Below are positions 25,904 to 39,907 of a stretch of 64,000 bases of DNA, in pieces. The notes under the pieces were generated by a model that saw nothing but the letters and a program-made list of their open reading frames with translations, made no database searches and was not told the origin of the DNA. The position numbers were made by a program, and so were the translations under genes. The DNA lies in contig NZ_JONV01000009.1 of NCBI RefSeq assembly GCF_000712035.1, forward strand, positions 1-64,000, written 5' to 3'. This stretch comes from Salinicoccus luteus DSM 17002. Its GTDB lineage: Bacteria; Bacillota; Bacilli; Staphylococcales; Salinicoccaceae. The first letter of the stretch is position 1. Each line of letters opens with the position of its first letter.

Positions 25904-27783
25904 GCTTCCACCCGCTGGATGCTGCCCTGTTCAATATAGACGAGGAGGATCGAAATATCCGCAGGGTTGACCCCTGAAATTCTGGAAGCCTGGGCGATAT
26001 CGAGTGGTTTGACGGTCTTCAGCTTGTCCCTTGCCTCTGTGGCGAGCGAGTGGATCGCATCATAGTCGATATCCGCAGGTATCTTCTTCTTCTCCATGCG
26101 CTTCACCTTGTCTACCTGCATGAGTGACTTCTTGATGTAGCCATCATATTTCACCTGAATTTCAACCTGCTCATATTCTTCCTGGGTGAGTGTCGTTTCC
26201 TCTTCCAGTATTTCCATGATGGAGGCATAGTCCATTTCAGGACGTCTGAGCAGATCGATGGCAAGAATCCCATCCTTCAGTGCTGTACCGCCCCTTTTCT
26301 CCACAATGGCCTGGGTATGCGCATTCGGCTTGATGCGGATCTTCTTCAGTCGCTCGAATTCCTCTTCGATATGCCGCTTCTTCGTCTCGAATGCCTCAAG
26401 CCTTTCATCTGAAATGAGCCCGATGCGATGGCCGATTTCCGTCAGGCGCATGTCTGCATTGTCATGACGCAGAAGCAGACGGTGTTCCGCCCTTGACGTC
26501 AGCAGCCTGTACGGTTCATTCGTTCCTTTCGTCACAAGATCGTCGATGAGGACGCCGATGTAGGCATCGGAACGGCTGAGTACCAGCTCCTCTTCCCCGA
26601 GCAGTTTGCTCGCTGCATTGATGCCCGCGATGAGTCCCTGTCCGGCCGCTTCCTCATAACCGCTGGTTCCGTTGATCTGGCCGGCAGTATAGAGGTTCGT
26701 GATCTTCTTCGTTTCAAGTGTCGGCCACAGCTGCGTCGGAACGAGCGCATCATATTCGATGGCATAGCCTGCACGCATCATCCTGGCATTCTCAAGTCCT
26801 GGAATGGATGAGAGCATCTCGCGCTGTACATTCTCCGGCATGCTCGTCGAGAGACCCTGTACATAGACCTCTTTCGTGCTCCGGCCTTCCGGCTCCAGGA
26901 AGATCTGGTGCCGTGGCTTGTCGTTGAAGCGCACGATCTTGTCTTCGATGGATGGGCAGTAGCGGGGTCCTGTGCCTTTGACCATGCCCGAATACATTGC
27001 AGAAAGATGCAGGTTGTCATTGATGATCATATGCGTATTTTCCGAAGTGTAGGTCAGCCAGCAAGGCAGCTGATCCATGATGAATTCAGTTGTTTCGAAG
27101 CTGAAGGCACGTGGTACATCGTCTCCGGGCTGTATCTCCGTCTTGGAGTAGTCGATGGAGTCCGAATTGACCCGCGGCGGTGTTCCCGTCTTAAAGCGGA
27201 CGATCTCGAAACCGAGATCCTTCATCTGATCCGCAAGGGGCACCGAAGGCATCTGGTGGTTCGGTCCACTGGAATACTTGAGGTCGCCGAGTATGATTTC
27301 CCCACGCAGGAAGGTGCCTGTCGTGACTATCACGGCCCTTGCTTCATAAATGGTGCCGATGTTCGTCCTGACACCTTTGACTTCACTGTCTTCAACAATC
27401 ATTTCATCCACCATGCCCTGAAGGATATCAAGGTTTGGCTCGTCCTCCAGTACACGTTTCATCTCCTGCTGATAGAGCACTTTATCGGCCTGGGCTCTGA
27501 GGGCACGGACTGCCGGTCCTTTGCCGGTATTCAGCATGCGCATCTGTATATGCGTCCTGTCGATCACTTTTGCCATCTGTCCACCGAGTGCATCCACTTC
27601 ACGGACGACGATCCCTTTCGCAGGTCCCCCTACTGAAGGGTTGCAGGGCATGAACGCTATATTGTCCAAGTTGATTGTCAACATCAGCGTCTTCAGCCCT
27701 TTTCGTGCAGAAGCGAGCCCTGCTTCTACGCCCGCATGGCCTGCACCGATGACAACAACATCGTATTTCATATTATCTGTCAT
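25900..27783 (-). CDS. mnmG: tRNA uridine-5-carboxymethylaminomethyl modification enzyme MnmG (GidA)
   Basis: With MnmE, modifies the wobble uridine of certain tRNAs using FAD. About 627 residues. The FAD-binding motif [15 protein letters not shown] lies at the N-terminus and [13 protein letters not shown] and [16 protein letters not shown] are family signatures; the C-terminal domain begins near IRIKPN. I chose the ATG at 27783 because AAAGGAGG lies six bases before it; the longer frame upstream lacks this. Operon with mnmE upstream and rsmG downstream. Confidence 0.98.
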   Translation of the reverse strand: MTDNMKYDVVVIGAGHAGVEAGLASARKGLKTLMLTINLDNIAFMPCNPSVGGPAKGIVVREVDALGGQMAKVIDRTHIQMRMLNTGKGPAVRALRAQADKVLYQQEMKRVLEDEPNLDILQGMVDEMIVEDSEVKGVRTNIGTIYEARAVIVTTGTFLRGEIILGDLKYSSGPNHQMPSVPLADQMKDLGFEIVRFKTGTPPRVNSDSIDYSKTEIQPGDDVPRAFSFETTEFIMDQLPCWLTYTSENTHMIINDNLHLSAMYSGMVKGTGPRYCPSIEDKIVRFNDKPRHQIFLEPEGRSTKEVYVQGLSTSMPENVQREMLSSIPGLENARMMRAGYAIEYDALVPTQLWPTLETKKITNLYTAGQINGTSGYEEAAGQGLIAGINAASKLLGEEELVLSRSDAYIGVLIDDLVTKGTNEPYRLLTSRAEHRLLLRHDNADMRLTEIGHRIGLISDERLEAFETKKRHIEEEFERLKKIRIKPNAHTQAIVEKRGGTALKDGILAIDLLRRPEMDYASIMEILEEETTLTQEEYEQVEIQVKYDGYIKKSLMQVDKVKRMEKKKIPADIDYDAIHSLATEARDKLKTVKPLDIAQASRISGVNPADISILLVYIEQGSIQRVEA

Positions 27784-27796
27784 AGTTCTCCTCCTT

Positions 27797-29176
27797 TTAT
27801 TTTCCAAGACAGAACTGGCTGAAGAGCTGGTCGATCAGCTGTTCGCTGACATCTTCCCCAATCACTTCTCCGAGCAGTTCCCACGTTTTGACAAGGTCGA
27901 TCTGTACTATATCCACCGGTACGTCCATTCCGGCTGAGTCTATCGCATCGGATATCGCTGATGCCGCCTGCTCGAGCAGGTGGATATGACGGTTGTTCGA
28001 TACATAGGTGGAATCCACGGACTGGATTTCACCTTCAAAGAACAGGCTTGCAATCCGTTCCTCAAGGTCATCCACACCCGTTCCATTGATGATGGATGTT
28101 CTGACTACCGGCATATCCGGATACCTCGACTGAAGATCTTCGACATCGAGCTTCGGTTCGAGGTCCAGCTTGTTGACGATATTGATGACATTCTGATCCG
28201 ACATCGAATCGAGGATTTCTATGTCCTCATCCGTGAGCGGTTCATTGTTGTTCAATACATAGAGGATGAGCTCCGCTTCCTTCAGTGCCTGGCGGCTGCG
28301 TTCGACGCCGATCTTCTCAACGATATCATCGGTGTCCCTGATACCTGCCGTATCTATGAGCTTGAGCGGAATGCCGTTGACGTTCACGTATTCCTCCAGT
28401 ATGTCGCGTGTTGTTCCTGCCACATCGGTCACGATGGCCTTGTTGTCCTGAATCAGATAGTTCAGCAGGGAACTTTTCCCGACATTCGGCTTTCCGACGA
28501 TGACAGTGCTCAAGCCTTCCCGCAAGATCTTTCCCTGGGCACTGCTCTTCAGCAGCTTCCTGATCTCATCCTTGACCTTCTGGGCCTCCTCCTCGAGGAA
28601 TGAAGTGGTCGCCTCTTCGACATCATCGTACTCCGGATAATCGATGTTCACTTCCACCTGTGCCAGTATGTTGAGGATGCTCTGGCGCAGCCCCTCGACA
28701 TGCGTTTTCAACCTGCCCTGCATCTGCTGGTTCGCAACTTTCGATGCTTCCGTCGTCTTGGACCTGATGAAATCCATCACGCCTTCAGCCTGGGACAGGT
28801 CGATTCTGCCGTTGAGAAAGGCGCGTTTCGTAAATTCCCCCGGCTCCGCCATGCGGGCCCCATGCTTCAGTGTCAGCTGGAGCACGCGGTTGACCGTGTG
28901 TACGCCACCATGGCAATTGATTTCAACGATATCCTCTCGCGTATAAGTGCGGGGCGCTCTCATGACTGCCGCCATGACTTCTTCCACGGTCTCCCCGGTA
29001 TCCGGGTCCACGATATGGCCGTAGTTGATTGTATGCGAATCCACCGATTCCAGCGGGTTCGCGCCTTTATAAAGACGGTCTGCGATTTCCACTGCATCCA
29101 CGCCCGAGAGACGCACAATCGCAATTGCACCTTCGCCCACCGGAGTGGAGATGCTGGATATTGTTTCTAATTGCAT
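27797..29176 (-). CDS. mnmE: tRNA modification GTPase MnmE (TrmE)
   Basis: GTPase partner of MnmG in wobble-uridine modification. The 459-residue protein has an N-terminal tetrahydrofolate-binding domain, a G domain ([32 protein letters not shown]) inserted in a helical domain, and the C-terminal catalytic FCLGK with the conserved Cys. Position 13 bases before mnmG is the standard arrangement. Confidence 0.98.
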   Translation of the reverse strand: MQLETISSISTPVGEGAIAIVRLSGVDAVEIADRLYKGANPLESVDSHTINYGHIVDPDTGETVEEVMAAVMRAPRTYTREDIVEINCHGGVHTVNRVLQLTLKHGARMAEPGEFTKRAFLNGRIDLSQAEGVMDFIRSKTTEASKVANQQMQGRLKTHVEGLRQSILNILAQVEVNIDYPEYDDVEEATTSFLEEEAQKVKDEIRKLLKSSAQGKILREGLSTVIVGKPNVGKSSLLNYLIQDNKAIVTDVAGTTRDILEEYVNVNGIPLKLIDTAGIRDTDDIVEKIGVERSRQALKEAELILYVLNNNEPLTDEDIEILDSMSDQNVINIVNKLDLEPKLDVEDLQSRYPDMPVVRTSIINGTGVDDLEERIASLFFEGEIQSVDSTYVSNNRHIHLLEQAASAISDAIDSAGMDVPVDIVQIDLVKTWELLGEVIGEDVSEQLIDQLFSQFCLGK

Positions 29177-29190
29177 GATGCAATGCTCCT

Positions 29191-30048
29191 TTACTTCTTT
29201 TCTATCACAATATAACGGTTCGGTTCTGCACCTTCCGAATACGTTTCAATATCTTCAATAGTGCTCAGCACGTGATGCATGATCTTCCGTTCAAAGGAAG
29301 GCATCGGTTCGAGCTTCACCGGCCCCTCTGTCCGCTTTGCCTTCTTCGCCATGTTGACTGCAAGATTTTCGAGTGTTTCACGCCGCTTCTCCCGATAGTC
29401 CTCTACATCCAGTGTGATGACACCGTAACTCTTGTATATCGAATTGAAAAACTGCTGTGCCACTTCCTGCAATGCATTTAGCGTCACGCCGCGCTTGCCG
29501 ATCAGCTTGGCTGCCATCGGCGAGAACAGTTCGATGCGCACTTCATTCTGAGCCACTTCGACTTCACTCGTTCTTTCTATATTCATGTCCTGGATGATCT
29601 GCTCCACGTAGGCTCTTGTCTGTTCCGCCGCTTCTTCGATGGGAATCTGGACGCGCACATCTTCATCCATGGCATCATCCTGGGCAGGAACGTGCTCGAG
29701 TTCCTCCGTATCGATGACATCCGCTTCTTCATTTTCATTTTCTTCCATTGAATCGGAAGGTTCAGTGACGGAATCAGGTGCCCCATCATCTTCCGGTTCT
29801 TCTTCAGCGACGATGCTGTCCGTCTTCTCCGCATCCCTTGCGATGAGGGCTTCAATCGATTCGTACATCTTGAGTTCAGGGTTTATGATGGTCAGTCTGA
29901 CGACGGCATCTTTTCTGCCGAAGCCGAAAAGCCCCTTCTTCCCTTCCTCTTCGACATCGATTTTGACATCCGCTTCCGTAACTTTCAGTTCTTCAAGGCC
30001 TTTGGCGATTGCACGATCAACAGTTTCATCTGTGTAAACTCTGTACAT
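29191..30048 (-). CDS. jag: Jag family RNA-binding protein (KH and R3H domains)
   Basis: RNA-binding protein linked to cell elongation and division in Firmicutes. The 285-residue protein has a Jag_N domain (about 1-55, [18 protein letters not shown]), an acidic linker, a KH domain ([17 protein letters not shown]) and a C-terminal R3H domain ([13 protein letters not shown] ... [12 protein letters not shown]). It follows rnpA by 16 bases. yidC, which separates rnpA and jag in Bacillus, is absent here, as in staphylococci. Confidence 0.93.
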   Translation of the reverse strand: MYRVYTDETVDRAIAKGLEELKVTEADVKIDVEEEGKKGLFGFGRKDAVVRLTIINPELKMYESIEALIARDAEKTDSIVAEEEPEDDGAPDSVTEPSDSMEENENEEADVIDTEELEHVPAQDDAMDEDVRVQIPIEEAAEQTRAYVEQIIQDMNIERTSEVEVAQNEVRIELFSPMAAKLIGKRGVTLNALQEVAQQFFNSIYKSYGVITLDVEDYREKRRETLENLAVNMAKKAKRTEGPVKLEPMPSFERKIMHHVLSTIEDIETYSEGAEPNRYIVIEKK

Positions 30049-30064
30049 GGCGGTAACCCCCGTA

Positions 30065-30403
30065 TCATTTTATACATTTTGCGATTTTCAGCACGTGCAA
30101 TAATGATTTTTCCATCTGATGATAATCCATGTCGCTGACCGGCTGCCTGGCAATGACGACATACTCCCTCGGCTTCAGCCGCTCCTGGTGCTTATGGAAG
30201 AAGACCCGTATGCGCCGCTTGATCTTATTGCGCTTTACAGCGTTGCCAAGTCGTTTGGACACACTGATGCCGAGCCTCATATGATCGGTTTTCGGATGGT
30301 CGGCCAGATATACGACGAACTGCCTGTTTGCATACGACCTGCCCTTTTTGAAGACGAGCTGGAAATCACGTTCTTTTTTAATTCTGAATCTCTTTTTCAT
30401 CAT
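30065..30403 (-). CDS. rnpA: Ribonuclease P protein component
   Basis: Protein subunit that assists the RNase P RNA in tRNA 5' maturation. The 112-residue basic protein has RIKKERDFQLVFKKGRSYANRQFVVY and the RNR motif region (RLGISVSKRLGNAVKRNKIKRRIRVFF). Either of two adjacent ATGs (30403 or 30400) could start it. An extended -10 promoter lies just upstream, and a terminator-like hairpin separates it from rpmH. Confidence 0.97.
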   Translation of the reverse strand: MMKKRFRIKKERDFQLVFKKGRSYANRQFVVYLADHPKTDHMRLGISVSKRLGNAVKRNKIKRRIRVFFHKHQERLKPREYVVIARQPVSDMDYHQMEKSLLHVLKIAKCIK

Positions 30404-30451
30404 TAGTACGCTCTCTCACATATGATATTTCATTATATAAAATCCACCGTC

Positions 30452-30460
30452 ATTATAGCA
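30452..30460 (-). promoter_or_regulatory. rnpA promoter, extended -10
   Basis: Minus strand TGCTATAAT is an extended -10 (TGnTATAAT), about 50 bases before rnpA. The -35 region is weak. Confidence 0.55.
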
Positions 30461-30562
30461 CGCCATATACATTGAAAAGTCCCCTTGTGCTCAGCACTGG
30501 CGCCAGCAATATCCGGCGGCCTCCGGCGCAAGTGGTAAAATGTAAAGCTGCCTTGCTACACA

Positions 30563-30590
30563 AAAAAAGATCACCTATTCAGATGATCTT
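30563..30590 (-). terminator. Terminator after rpmH
   Basis: Minus strand: AAGATCA and TGATCTT form a stem, followed by a T run. It lies five bases after the rpmH stop codon, between rpmH and rnpA, and may partly end the rpmH transcript. Confidence 0.75.
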
Positions 30591-30595
30591 GAGGA

Positions 30596-30733
30596 TTAGG
30601 CTGAAAGTACTTTTCTACCTTTTCTTCTACGACGGGCCAATACTTTACGGCCGTTCTTTGTGCTCATTCTTTTACGGAAACCGTGCACTTTGCTGTGCTT
30701 ACGTTTATTTGGCTGGTAAGTACGTTTTACCAT
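30596..30733 (-). CDS. rpmH: 50S ribosomal protein L34
   Basis: A 45-residue, very basic ribosomal protein, too short for the usual ORF length cut-off. The minus-strand translation begins [19 protein letters not shown] and ends KGRKVLSA, the conserved L34 sequence. The start follows a GGAGG site. It borders oriC on the left. Promoter: TTGAAA, 17 bases, TATTCT. Confidence 0.98.
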
Positions 30734-30794
30734 ATTAAATACACCTCCATGATACCTATTGCCTGTGTATAGCTTTTAGAATTGTAACTATTAA

Positions 30795-30823
30795 AGAATA
30801 ACAGATGCCCTTGCAGATTTCAA
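30795..30823 (-). promoter_or_regulatory. rpmH promoter
   Basis: Minus strand: -35 TTGAAA (30818-30823), 17-base spacer, -10 TATTCT (30795-30800). Confidence 0.7.
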
Positions 30824-30854
30824 TACATTTTTCACCTGGATTTGAGAACTCCGT

Positions 30855-31145
30855 AATGTGGATAACCCACACTGTTGACAATGTGTGTGGATAACTATAT
30901 TGTGGATATTTCTTTTCCACACCCTTTTGAATAGGTTATCCCCAGTTTCACAAGTGTTTACAGATACCCTGTGGATAACTATCGATATTGTGCATATCTT
31001 TTTGAAACTGTTGATATTCCTAATGTTTTTCGTTATAATTTTGAATATAAATTTGTGGAAAAGGCGTCCTGGCAACAAGGTTTGTCCACAGAATGTGAGT
31101 AACCTGTGGATAGTTATTCAACGCTGTGGAAATGATTATCCACAC
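30855..31145. other. oriC: oriC, left DnaA-box cluster (rpmH-dnaA interval)
   Basis: Perfect DnaA boxes (TTATCCACA or complement) at 30857-30865, 30886-30894, 30970-30978 and 31136-31144. Boxes with one or two mismatches at 30901-30909, 30936-30944, 31082-31090 and 31105-31113. The 448-base gap holds no other gene. Together with the right cluster this forms a bipartite Firmicutes origin around dnaA. Confidence 0.92.
31011..31039 (+). promoter_or_regulatory. dnaA promoter
   Basis: -35 TTGATA (31011-31016), 17-base spacer, perfect -10 TATAAT (31034-31039). It lies inside the DnaA-box cluster, so DnaA can regulate its own gene. Confidence 0.8.
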
Positions 31146-31181
31146 ACTGTGATTATGTGAATAGGAAAAGAGGACAATCGT

Positions 31182-32504
31182 ATGAGTAGTATTAAGGAAA
31201 TCTGGGAGAATACGCTGAAAGGCATCAAAGGGACCATTGCCAATGCAAGCTACCAGACTTGGTTCCAGGATACTTCAATGATCCACCTGGACAATGAAAC
31301 GGCTGTGATCAAAGCGGATACCCAGTTTCAGAGGGACTGGCTTGAAAAGAACTATAGTGGACTCATCCAGGAGCAGCTGTTCGAGGTCATGGGAGAAAAA
31401 CCTGAGATCAGAATTGTCACCGAGGAAGAGGAGACACCGGCGAAGCTTCCGGAAAGGACGGCGCCCGAACCTGAAGTCCCCGTGAACAACCAGCTCAATG
31501 TAAACAATACTTTTGAAACATTCGTCATCGGAAACGGGAACCGCTTCAGCCATGCAGCGTCACTCGCCGTGGCCGAAGCCCCGGCCAAAGCCTACAATCC
31601 GCTCTTCATCTATGGCGGTGTCGGCCTCGGCAAAACCCACCTCATGCATGCCATCGGCCACTATGTGCTCGAGCATCGGCCAAACGCGAAAGTAGCTTAT
31701 CTGTCGAGCGAAAAGTTCACCAACGAATTCATCAATTCGATCCGTGACAACAAGACCGAGGAGTTCAGGAACCGCTACCGCAATGTCGATGTACTGCTGA
31801 TCGATGATATCCAGTTCCTTGCAGGCAAGGAATCGACGCAGGAGGAGTTCTTCCATACGTTCAATGCGCTCCATGAAGACAACAAGCAGATCGTCATCTC
31901 AAGCGACCGTACCCCAAAGGAGATCCCGACGCTCGAGGACAGGCTCAGATCCCGCTTTGAATGGGGTCTGATCACTGATATCACCCCACCCGACCTTGAG
32001 ACAAGAATTGCGATTCTCCGCAAGAAGTGTGAAGAGGAAAAAGTGGAGATTCCGAATGAGGCGATGATCTACATCGCGAATCACATCCATACGAATATCC
32101 GGGAACTCGAAGGGGCCCTGACCCGTGTGGCCGCGTACTCCAAGCTTGTCAACCAGCCCCTGACGCCCGAAATGGTCTCGGAAGCACTCAAGGATCTCGT
32201 CACCCAGTCAAAATCGAAGAAGATTACGATTACGGATATCCAGGAGGCGGTCGCTTCATTCTATGATATCCAGATCGAATCGTTCGCTTCCAAAAAACGG
32301 ACAAAATCGATTGCTTTTCCGAGACAGATTGCGATGTATCTCGCCCGGGAACTCACCGATTATTCGCTGCCGAAGATTGGGGAGGTTTTTGGCGGACGGG
32401 ACCATTCCACCGTCATCCATGCCCATGAAAAGATTTCGAAGATGATTACAGAGGATGAACGTTTCAAACAGGAGCTGGAAGAGGTAGAAAACCGTATCAA
32501 TTAA
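31182..32504 (+). CDS. dnaA: Chromosomal replication initiator protein DnaA
   Basis: AAA+ ATPase that binds DnaA boxes and opens oriC. The 440-residue protein has domain I ([23 protein letters not shown]), a short linker, domain III with Walker A ([16 protein letters not shown]) and Walker B ([11 protein letters not shown]), and domain IV with the DnaA signature [15 protein letters not shown]. It lies between the two DnaA-box clusters. Confidence 0.99.
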   Translation: MSSIKEIWENTLKGIKGTIANASYQTWFQDTSMIHLDNETAVIKADTQFQRDWLEKNYSGLIQEQLFEVMGEKPEIRIVTEEEETPAKLPERTAPEPEVPVNNQLNVNNTFETFVIGNGNRFSHAASLAVAEAPAKAYNPLFIYGGVGLGKTHLMHAIGHYVLEHRPNAKVAYLSSEKFTNEFINSIRDNKTEEFRNRYRNVDVLLIDDIQFLAGKESTQEEFFHTFNALHEDNKQIVISSDRTPKEIPTLEDRLRSRFEWGLITDITPPDLETRIAILRKKCEEEKVEIPNEAMIYIANHIHTNIRELEGALTRVAAYSKLVNQPLTPEMVSEALKDLVTQSKSKKITITDIQEAVASFYDIQIESFASKKRTKSIAFPRQIAMYLARELTDYSLPKIGEVFGGRDHSTVIHAHEKISKMITEDERFKQELEEVENRIN

Positions 32505-32516
32505 AGATGTGCACAC

Positions 32517-32660
32517 TGTGGATAAATGTTACACTGTAACAAACAGTTTACCAACATGTGGATAACTCGCCTGGTCTGGCCTCAATGAACTTATCCACAA
32601 ATCCACAGGCCTTACTACTGTTATTACTTAAAATACTAATCAATATATATAAGGAGTCAT
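32517..32660. other. oriC: oriC, right DnaA-box cluster and unwinding element (dnaA-dnaN interval)
   Basis: Perfect DnaA boxes at 32517-32525, 32557-32565 and 32591-32599. The last is followed by a GC patch (CAGGCC, 32606-32611), a run of trio-like triplets (TTACTACTG then TTATTACTTA, 32612-32630) and an AT-rich tract to 32653. This order (boxes, GC cluster, DnaA-trios, AT-rich) is that of the Bacillus subtilis unwinding site. Confidence 0.85.
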
Positions 32661-32666
32661 TAACTT

Positions 32667-33800
32667 ATGAAAATCAGTATTAACCGCCAGTATTTCATCG
32701 AACAGCTGAATCATTGTCTCAAGGCAATTTCTCCCCGGACGACATTGCCGATTCTCAATGGCATAAAAATTGAAGTGAAAGAGGATCATTTGCTTCTTAC
32801 TGGTAGTGATTCTGAAATTTCTATTGAAATCACCATTCCCACCGAAATTGATAATGAAGAAATTCTTGAAATACATGAAACAGGTACCGTTGTACTCTCA
32901 GGAAGATTCTTTGTGGATATCATCAAAAAACTGTCCGGCAATTTTGTAGAACTTGAAACGAACGATGCATTCCAGACAAAGATTTCAGCTTCCCAGTCTG
33001 AATTCAATCTGAGTGGAAACGATCCGGACCAATATCCGCTGCTTCCTGAAGTCAACGATGAGGAAAGCATCATACTGCCAGCAACCGTTCTGAAGAACAT
33101 CATCAACCAGACAAACTTCGCAGTTTCCCTCTCTGAAACACGTCCAGTACTTACAGGTGTAAACTGGCAGTTTCAGGAGAGCGGCATCCAGTTCACTGCC
33201 ACGGATTCCCATAGGCTCGCCCTCAGGAAGCTTGAAGGCGACCAGTTCGGGATGGACAGCATGCATGCGATCATCCCGGGGAAATCACTGACGGAACTGA
33301 ACAAGATCATCAATGATTCCGATAATGAAGTGGAGATCCACTTCTCACAGAACCAGGTACTGTTCAGCTATGGAAACATGCGCTTCATCTCCAGGCTGCT
33401 TGAAGGGAACTATCCGGACACGTCCCGCCTGTTCCCGGAGAACTACGAAACGAAGGTCACGGTGAACAATGGAGAGTTCTACCATGCGATCGACCGTGTA
33501 TCCCTATTGGCGCGTGAAGGCGGCAACAATGTCATCCGCATGAGTGTGGAAAATGGCGGTGTCGCGCTGTCATCCAACTCACCGGAAGTCGGTACGGTGC
33601 ATGAAGATATCAATACCGGAAAAGTGGAAGGTGAAGATTTGAAGATCTCCTTCAACTCCAAATACATGATGGATGCGCTGAAAGCGATCAATGATGATGA
33701 AGTCGTCATCGAATTCTTCGGCACGATGCGTCCATTCACACTGAAGGCGGCTGAATCGGATGCAGTCGTCCAGCTGATCCTGCCAATCCGGACATACTAA
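32667..33800 (+). CDS. dnaN: DNA polymerase III subunit beta (sliding clamp)
   Basis: Ring-shaped processivity clamp. The 377-residue protein has the three-domain clamp fold; LKAISPRTTLPILNGIKIEV at the N-terminus, SDSEISIEITIP and the C-terminal ending VVQLILPIRTY are typical. The start follows AAGGAG. It ends before a strong terminator, so the downstream yaaA-recF unit has its own promoter. Confidence 0.98.
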   Translation: MKISINRQYFIEQLNHCLKAISPRTTLPILNGIKIEVKEDHLLLTGSDSEISIEITIPTEIDNEEILEIHETGTVVLSGRFFVDIIKKLSGNFVELETNDAFQTKISASQSEFNLSGNDPDQYPLLPEVNDEESIILPATVLKNIINQTNFAVSLSETRPVLTGVNWQFQESGIQFTATDSHRLALRKLEGDQFGMDSMHAIIPGKSLTELNKIINDSDNEVEIHFSQNQVLFSYGNMRFISRLLEGNYPDTSRLFPENYETKVTVNNGEFYHAIDRVSLLAREGGNNVIRMSVENGGVALSSNSPEVGTVHEDINTGKVEGEDLKISFNSKYMMDALKAINDDEVVIEFFGTMRPFTLKAAESDAVVQLILPIRTY

Positions 33801-33815
33801 TATCGAGTGAAATCT

Positions 33816-33862
33816 GCGACTGAGCCCCAGAAACTAAAAAAAGGGGGTCTCAGTCGCTTTTT
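33816..33862 (+). terminator. Terminator after dnaN
   Basis: GCGACTGAG-CCCC and GGGG-CTCAGTCGC form a long stem with an A-rich loop, followed by TTTTT. Confidence 0.9.
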
Positions 33863-33988
33863 ATATTTCCAGGGGGAAACACCTTATTTGCGCCCTTGAA
33901 CGCTCCTATGGCTTTATTTGGGCGTTTGGAGTGAAATTTATCCGAAAATGTAGTATAATATAGTAGTGAGATTAAGGAGGATGAGTGC

Positions 33989-34200
33989 ATGGAAAGTATC
34001 CGATTTGACGAACTCATTACATTAGGACAATTCCTGAAGCACGAAGGCATCATAGGGACCGGCGGAGAGGCCAAATGGTTCCTGCAGGAGAATGAAGTGC
34101 TATTGAACGGAGAGCCGGAAAACCGCAGAGGCAAGAAGCTGCATGAAGGTGACGAAGTGGATCTGGGGGAATTCGGCCAGTTTAGGATAGAATATTCCCG

Positions 34201-34204
<4 letters not shown>
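33989..34204 (+). CDS. yaaA: S4-domain RNA-binding protein YaaA
   Basis: A 71-residue S4-type RNA-binding protein, always between dnaN and recF in this group. It shows LITLGQFLKHEGIIGTGGEAKWFLQENEVLLNGEPENRRGKKL, the S4 fold core. A -10 box TATAAT lies at 33955-33960 and an AAGGAGG ribosome binding site precedes the ATG. Its stop codon overlaps the recF start (ATGA). Confidence 0.93.
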
Positions 34205-37232
<3,028 letters not shown>

Positions 37233-37251
37233 TCAGTGGAGGTTATTTTGA

Positions 37252-39756
37252 ATGAGTGATAGTACGGACAGATTGAAATCAACCAATATAAGCAAAGAGA
37301 TGCGGACCTCCTTCCTCGACTATGCGATGAGTGTCATCGTATCCCGAGCGCTGCCGGATGTGCGGGATGGCATGAAGCCGGTCCACCGCAGAATATTGTA
37401 CGGCATGCATGACAATGGAATGACGTCCGATAAGCCATATAAGAAATCCGCAAGAATCGTCGGGGATGTCATGGGTAAATACCACCCCCACGGCGACTCC
37501 TCGATATATGATGCCATGGTGCGTATGGCACAGGACTTCAGCTACCGCTATCCGCTCGTCGACGGTCAGGGGAACTTCGGTTCCATGGACGGCGACAGCG
37601 CTGCAGCAATGCGTTACACCGAGGCGAAGATGAGCAGGATCTCCATGGAGCTGATGCGTGATATCAACAAGGATACCATCGACTACCAGGACAACTACGA
37701 CGGCAATGAACGCGAACCCGTCGTACTCCCTTCGAGATTCCCGAATCTGCTCGTCAATGGAACCAGTGGCATCGCAGTCGGCATGGCGACGAACATTCCC
37801 CCGCACAATATGAGGGAAGTCATCGATGCGGTGCTGGCATATGCTGAAGACAATGAAATCACCCTGCCCGAACTGATGGAGCATGTGAAGGGCCCGGACT
37901 TCCCGACTGCCGGCCTGATTGTCGGAAAAAGCGGCATCAGACAGGCCTACGAGACAGGACGCGGTTCCGTCATCATGCGTTCACGCTGTGAAATTGAAAT
38001 GATGAGCAACGGCAAGGAGCGCATCGTGGTCTCTGAAATTCCCTACCAGGTCAACAAGGCAAGACTGGTCGAAAAGATTGCTGAACTTGCAAGGGAAAAG
38101 AAAATCGAGGGCATCACCGATCTGCGGGATGAAACGAGTCTGTCGGCAGGCGTAAAAATCATCATAGAAATCCGCAAGGACAAGAATGCCAACGTCATCC
38201 TGAACAACCTCTACAAGCAGACACCACTGCAGACAAGCTTCGGCATCAATATGCTGGCACTTGTTAAAGGCCAGCCGAAGATAATGGGTCTGAAGGAAAT
38301 CCTCGCCCACTATCTTGAACACCAGAAGGTCATCATCACAAGACGGACGAAGTTCGACCTGAAGCGTGCAGAAGATCGTGCCCACATCTTGGAAGGACTG
38401 AAGATTGCACTCGATAACATCGATGAAATCATCGCACTCATCCGCGGATCACAGAATGATGAAGCGGCAAAGAATGGATTGATGGAAGAGTTCAACCTGT
38501 CTGAGCGTCAGTCCCAGGCAATCCTTGATATGCGTCTCAGACGCCTCACAGGACTTGAACGCGGCAAGATCGAGGATGAGTACAATGAAATACTGAAGAC
38601 GATCCAGTACTTGAAGGAGATACTTGCAGATGATGACAAACTGCTTGAAATCATCCGCGAGGAACTGACTGAAATCAGGGAGAAGTACGGTGACGAGCGC
38701 AAGACCGAAATTACGCTCGGCAGCCTGTCCGACATCGAAGATGAAGACCTTATCCCGGAAGAGCAGATCGTCGTGACACTCAGTCACAACAACTATATCA
38801 AACGCCTGCCATCCTCCACCTACCGGGCACAGCATCGGGGTGGACGCGGCGTACAGGGCATGAACACGATCGAAGACGACTTCGTCAGCCAGATTGTGAC
38901 GATGAGCACCCATGACTACATCATGTTCTTCACGAACAAGGGCCGGGTATATCGTCTGAAAGGCTACGAAATCCCTGAACTTTCCCGCCAGTCGAAAGGC
39001 ATACCGATCGTCAATATGCTGGAAATCGACAAGGGTGAAGTCATCAGCACCATGATCGGGGTGAAGGATGAGGACACGGAAGATAAGTTCCTTGTATTCG
39101 CCACGAAGAATGGACTTGTGAAACGTTCGACGCTGGACAACTTCGAACGCATCAATAAGAATGGTAAGATTGCGATCTCCTTCCGGGGCGATGATGAACT
39201 GCTCGCTGTCCGTCTCACGGATGGTTCCAAGGAAGTGATCCTCGGAACGCGGGACGGCAACCTGATCCGATTCCCTGAAGCACAGATACGGACGATGGGC
39301 CGGACGGCTGCAGGAGTGAAAGGCATCAAGCTGCGCGGAGAGGATTACGTAATCGGACTGGACGTCCTGTCCGAAGGGCAGTCCATCCTTGTTGTAACCG
39401 ACAATGGCTATGGAAAATGCACACCTGAGGCGGAATACCGAATCACTAGACGCGGGGGCATGGGTGTGAAGACGGCCAACCTTACGGAACGCATCGGAAA
39501 ACTTGTCTATATCGCCGCCATCGACGGTGATGAAGATCTGATGATCGTCACGAACCATGGGGTCATCATCCGTCTGGTCATGGAAGAAGTCTCCACGACC
39601 GGCAGGAACACCCAGGGCGTCAGACTGATCAAGATGACAGGAGATCAGCACGTGGCGACGGTGGCCAAGGTCAAGGAAGAGCTTGAAGAGGAAACACTCG
39701 AGCTCGACAATTCCGAGGCTGCAGATACTGAACCAAGGGAAGATGCCGAAGAATAG
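37252..39756 (+). CDS. gyrA: DNA gyrase subunit A
   Basis: DNA-cleaving subunit of gyrase. The 834-residue protein has [20 protein letters not shown], the active-site region [10 protein letters not shown] with the catalytic Tyr, the tower and coiled-coil regions, and a C-terminal beta-pinwheel with the GyrA box ([11 protein letters not shown]). The quinolone-determining segment reads [12 protein letters not shown], so the position that is usually Glu (Glu88 in S. aureus numbering) is Asp. The C-terminus ends in a long acidic tail. Confidence 0.99.
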   Translation: MSDSTDRLKSTNISKEMRTSFLDYAMSVIVSRALPDVRDGMKPVHRRILYGMHDNGMTSDKPYKKSARIVGDVMGKYHPHGDSSIYDAMVRMAQDFSYRYPLVDGQGNFGSMDGDSAAAMRYTEAKMSRISMELMRDINKDTIDYQDNYDGNEREPVVLPSRFPNLLVNGTSGIAVGMATNIPPHNMREVIDAVLAYAEDNEITLPELMEHVKGPDFPTAGLIVGKSGIRQAYETGRGSVIMRSRCEIEMMSNGKERIVVSEIPYQVNKARLVEKIAELAREKKIEGITDLRDETSLSAGVKIIIEIRKDKNANVILNNLYKQTPLQTSFGINMLALVKGQPKIMGLKEILAHYLEHQKVIITRRTKFDLKRAEDRAHILEGLKIALDNIDEIIALIRGSQNDEAAKNGLMEEFNLSERQSQAILDMRLRRLTGLERGKIEDEYNEILKTIQYLKEILADDDKLLEIIREELTEIREKYGDERKTEITLGSLSDIEDEDLIPEEQIVVTLSHNNYIKRLPSSTYRAQHRGGRGVQGMNTIEDDFVSQIVTMSTHDYIMFFTNKGRVYRLKGYEIPELSRQSKGIPIVNMLEIDKGEVISTMIGVKDEDTEDKFLVFATKNGLVKRSTLDNFERINKNGKIAISFRGDDELLAVRLTDGSKEVILGTRDGNLIRFPEAQIRTMGRTAAGVKGIKLRGEDYVIGLDVLSEGQSILVVTDNGYGKCTPEAEYRITRRGGMGVKTANLTERIGKLVYIAAIDGDEDLMIVTNHGVIIRLVMEEVSTTGRNTQGVRLIKMTGDQHVATVAKVKEELEEETLELDNSEAADTEPREDAEE

Positions 39757-39777
39757 CGGTAATTCCCGGATGATTAC

Positions 39778-39807
39778 GACCCTGGCCTTTGGCCAGGGTC
39801 TTTTTAT
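39778..39807 (+). terminator. Terminator after gyrA
   Basis: GACCCTGGCC and GGCCAGGGTC form a perfect ten-base stem with a TTT loop, followed by TTTTT. Confidence 0.93.
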
Positions 39808-39818
39808 TGAATGACAAA

Positions 39819-39847
39819 TTGCACTTCTTTCATGAAAGCGCTATAAT
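39819..39847 (+). promoter_or_regulatory. hut operon promoter
   Basis: -35 TTGCAC (39819-39824), 17-base spacer, perfect -10 TATAAT (39842-39847), about 60 bases before hutP. Confidence 0.78.
39833..39846 (+). promoter_or_regulatory. Catabolite response element at the hut promoter
   Basis: TGAAAGCGCTATAA matches the CcpA consensus TGWAANCGNTNWCA at all but the 13th position and overlaps the -10 box, a position that would give repression. Confidence 0.65.
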
Positions 39848-39907
39848 AAGGGTAGTCATTAGTCAATCAGTTAAATAACCATAGATCGATTTTAAAGAGG
39901 TAGATCA

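Noticed and set aside
38449-39651. Long minus-strand ORF (400 codons) opposite gyrA
   Set aside because: Antisense shadow of gyrA, no family features.
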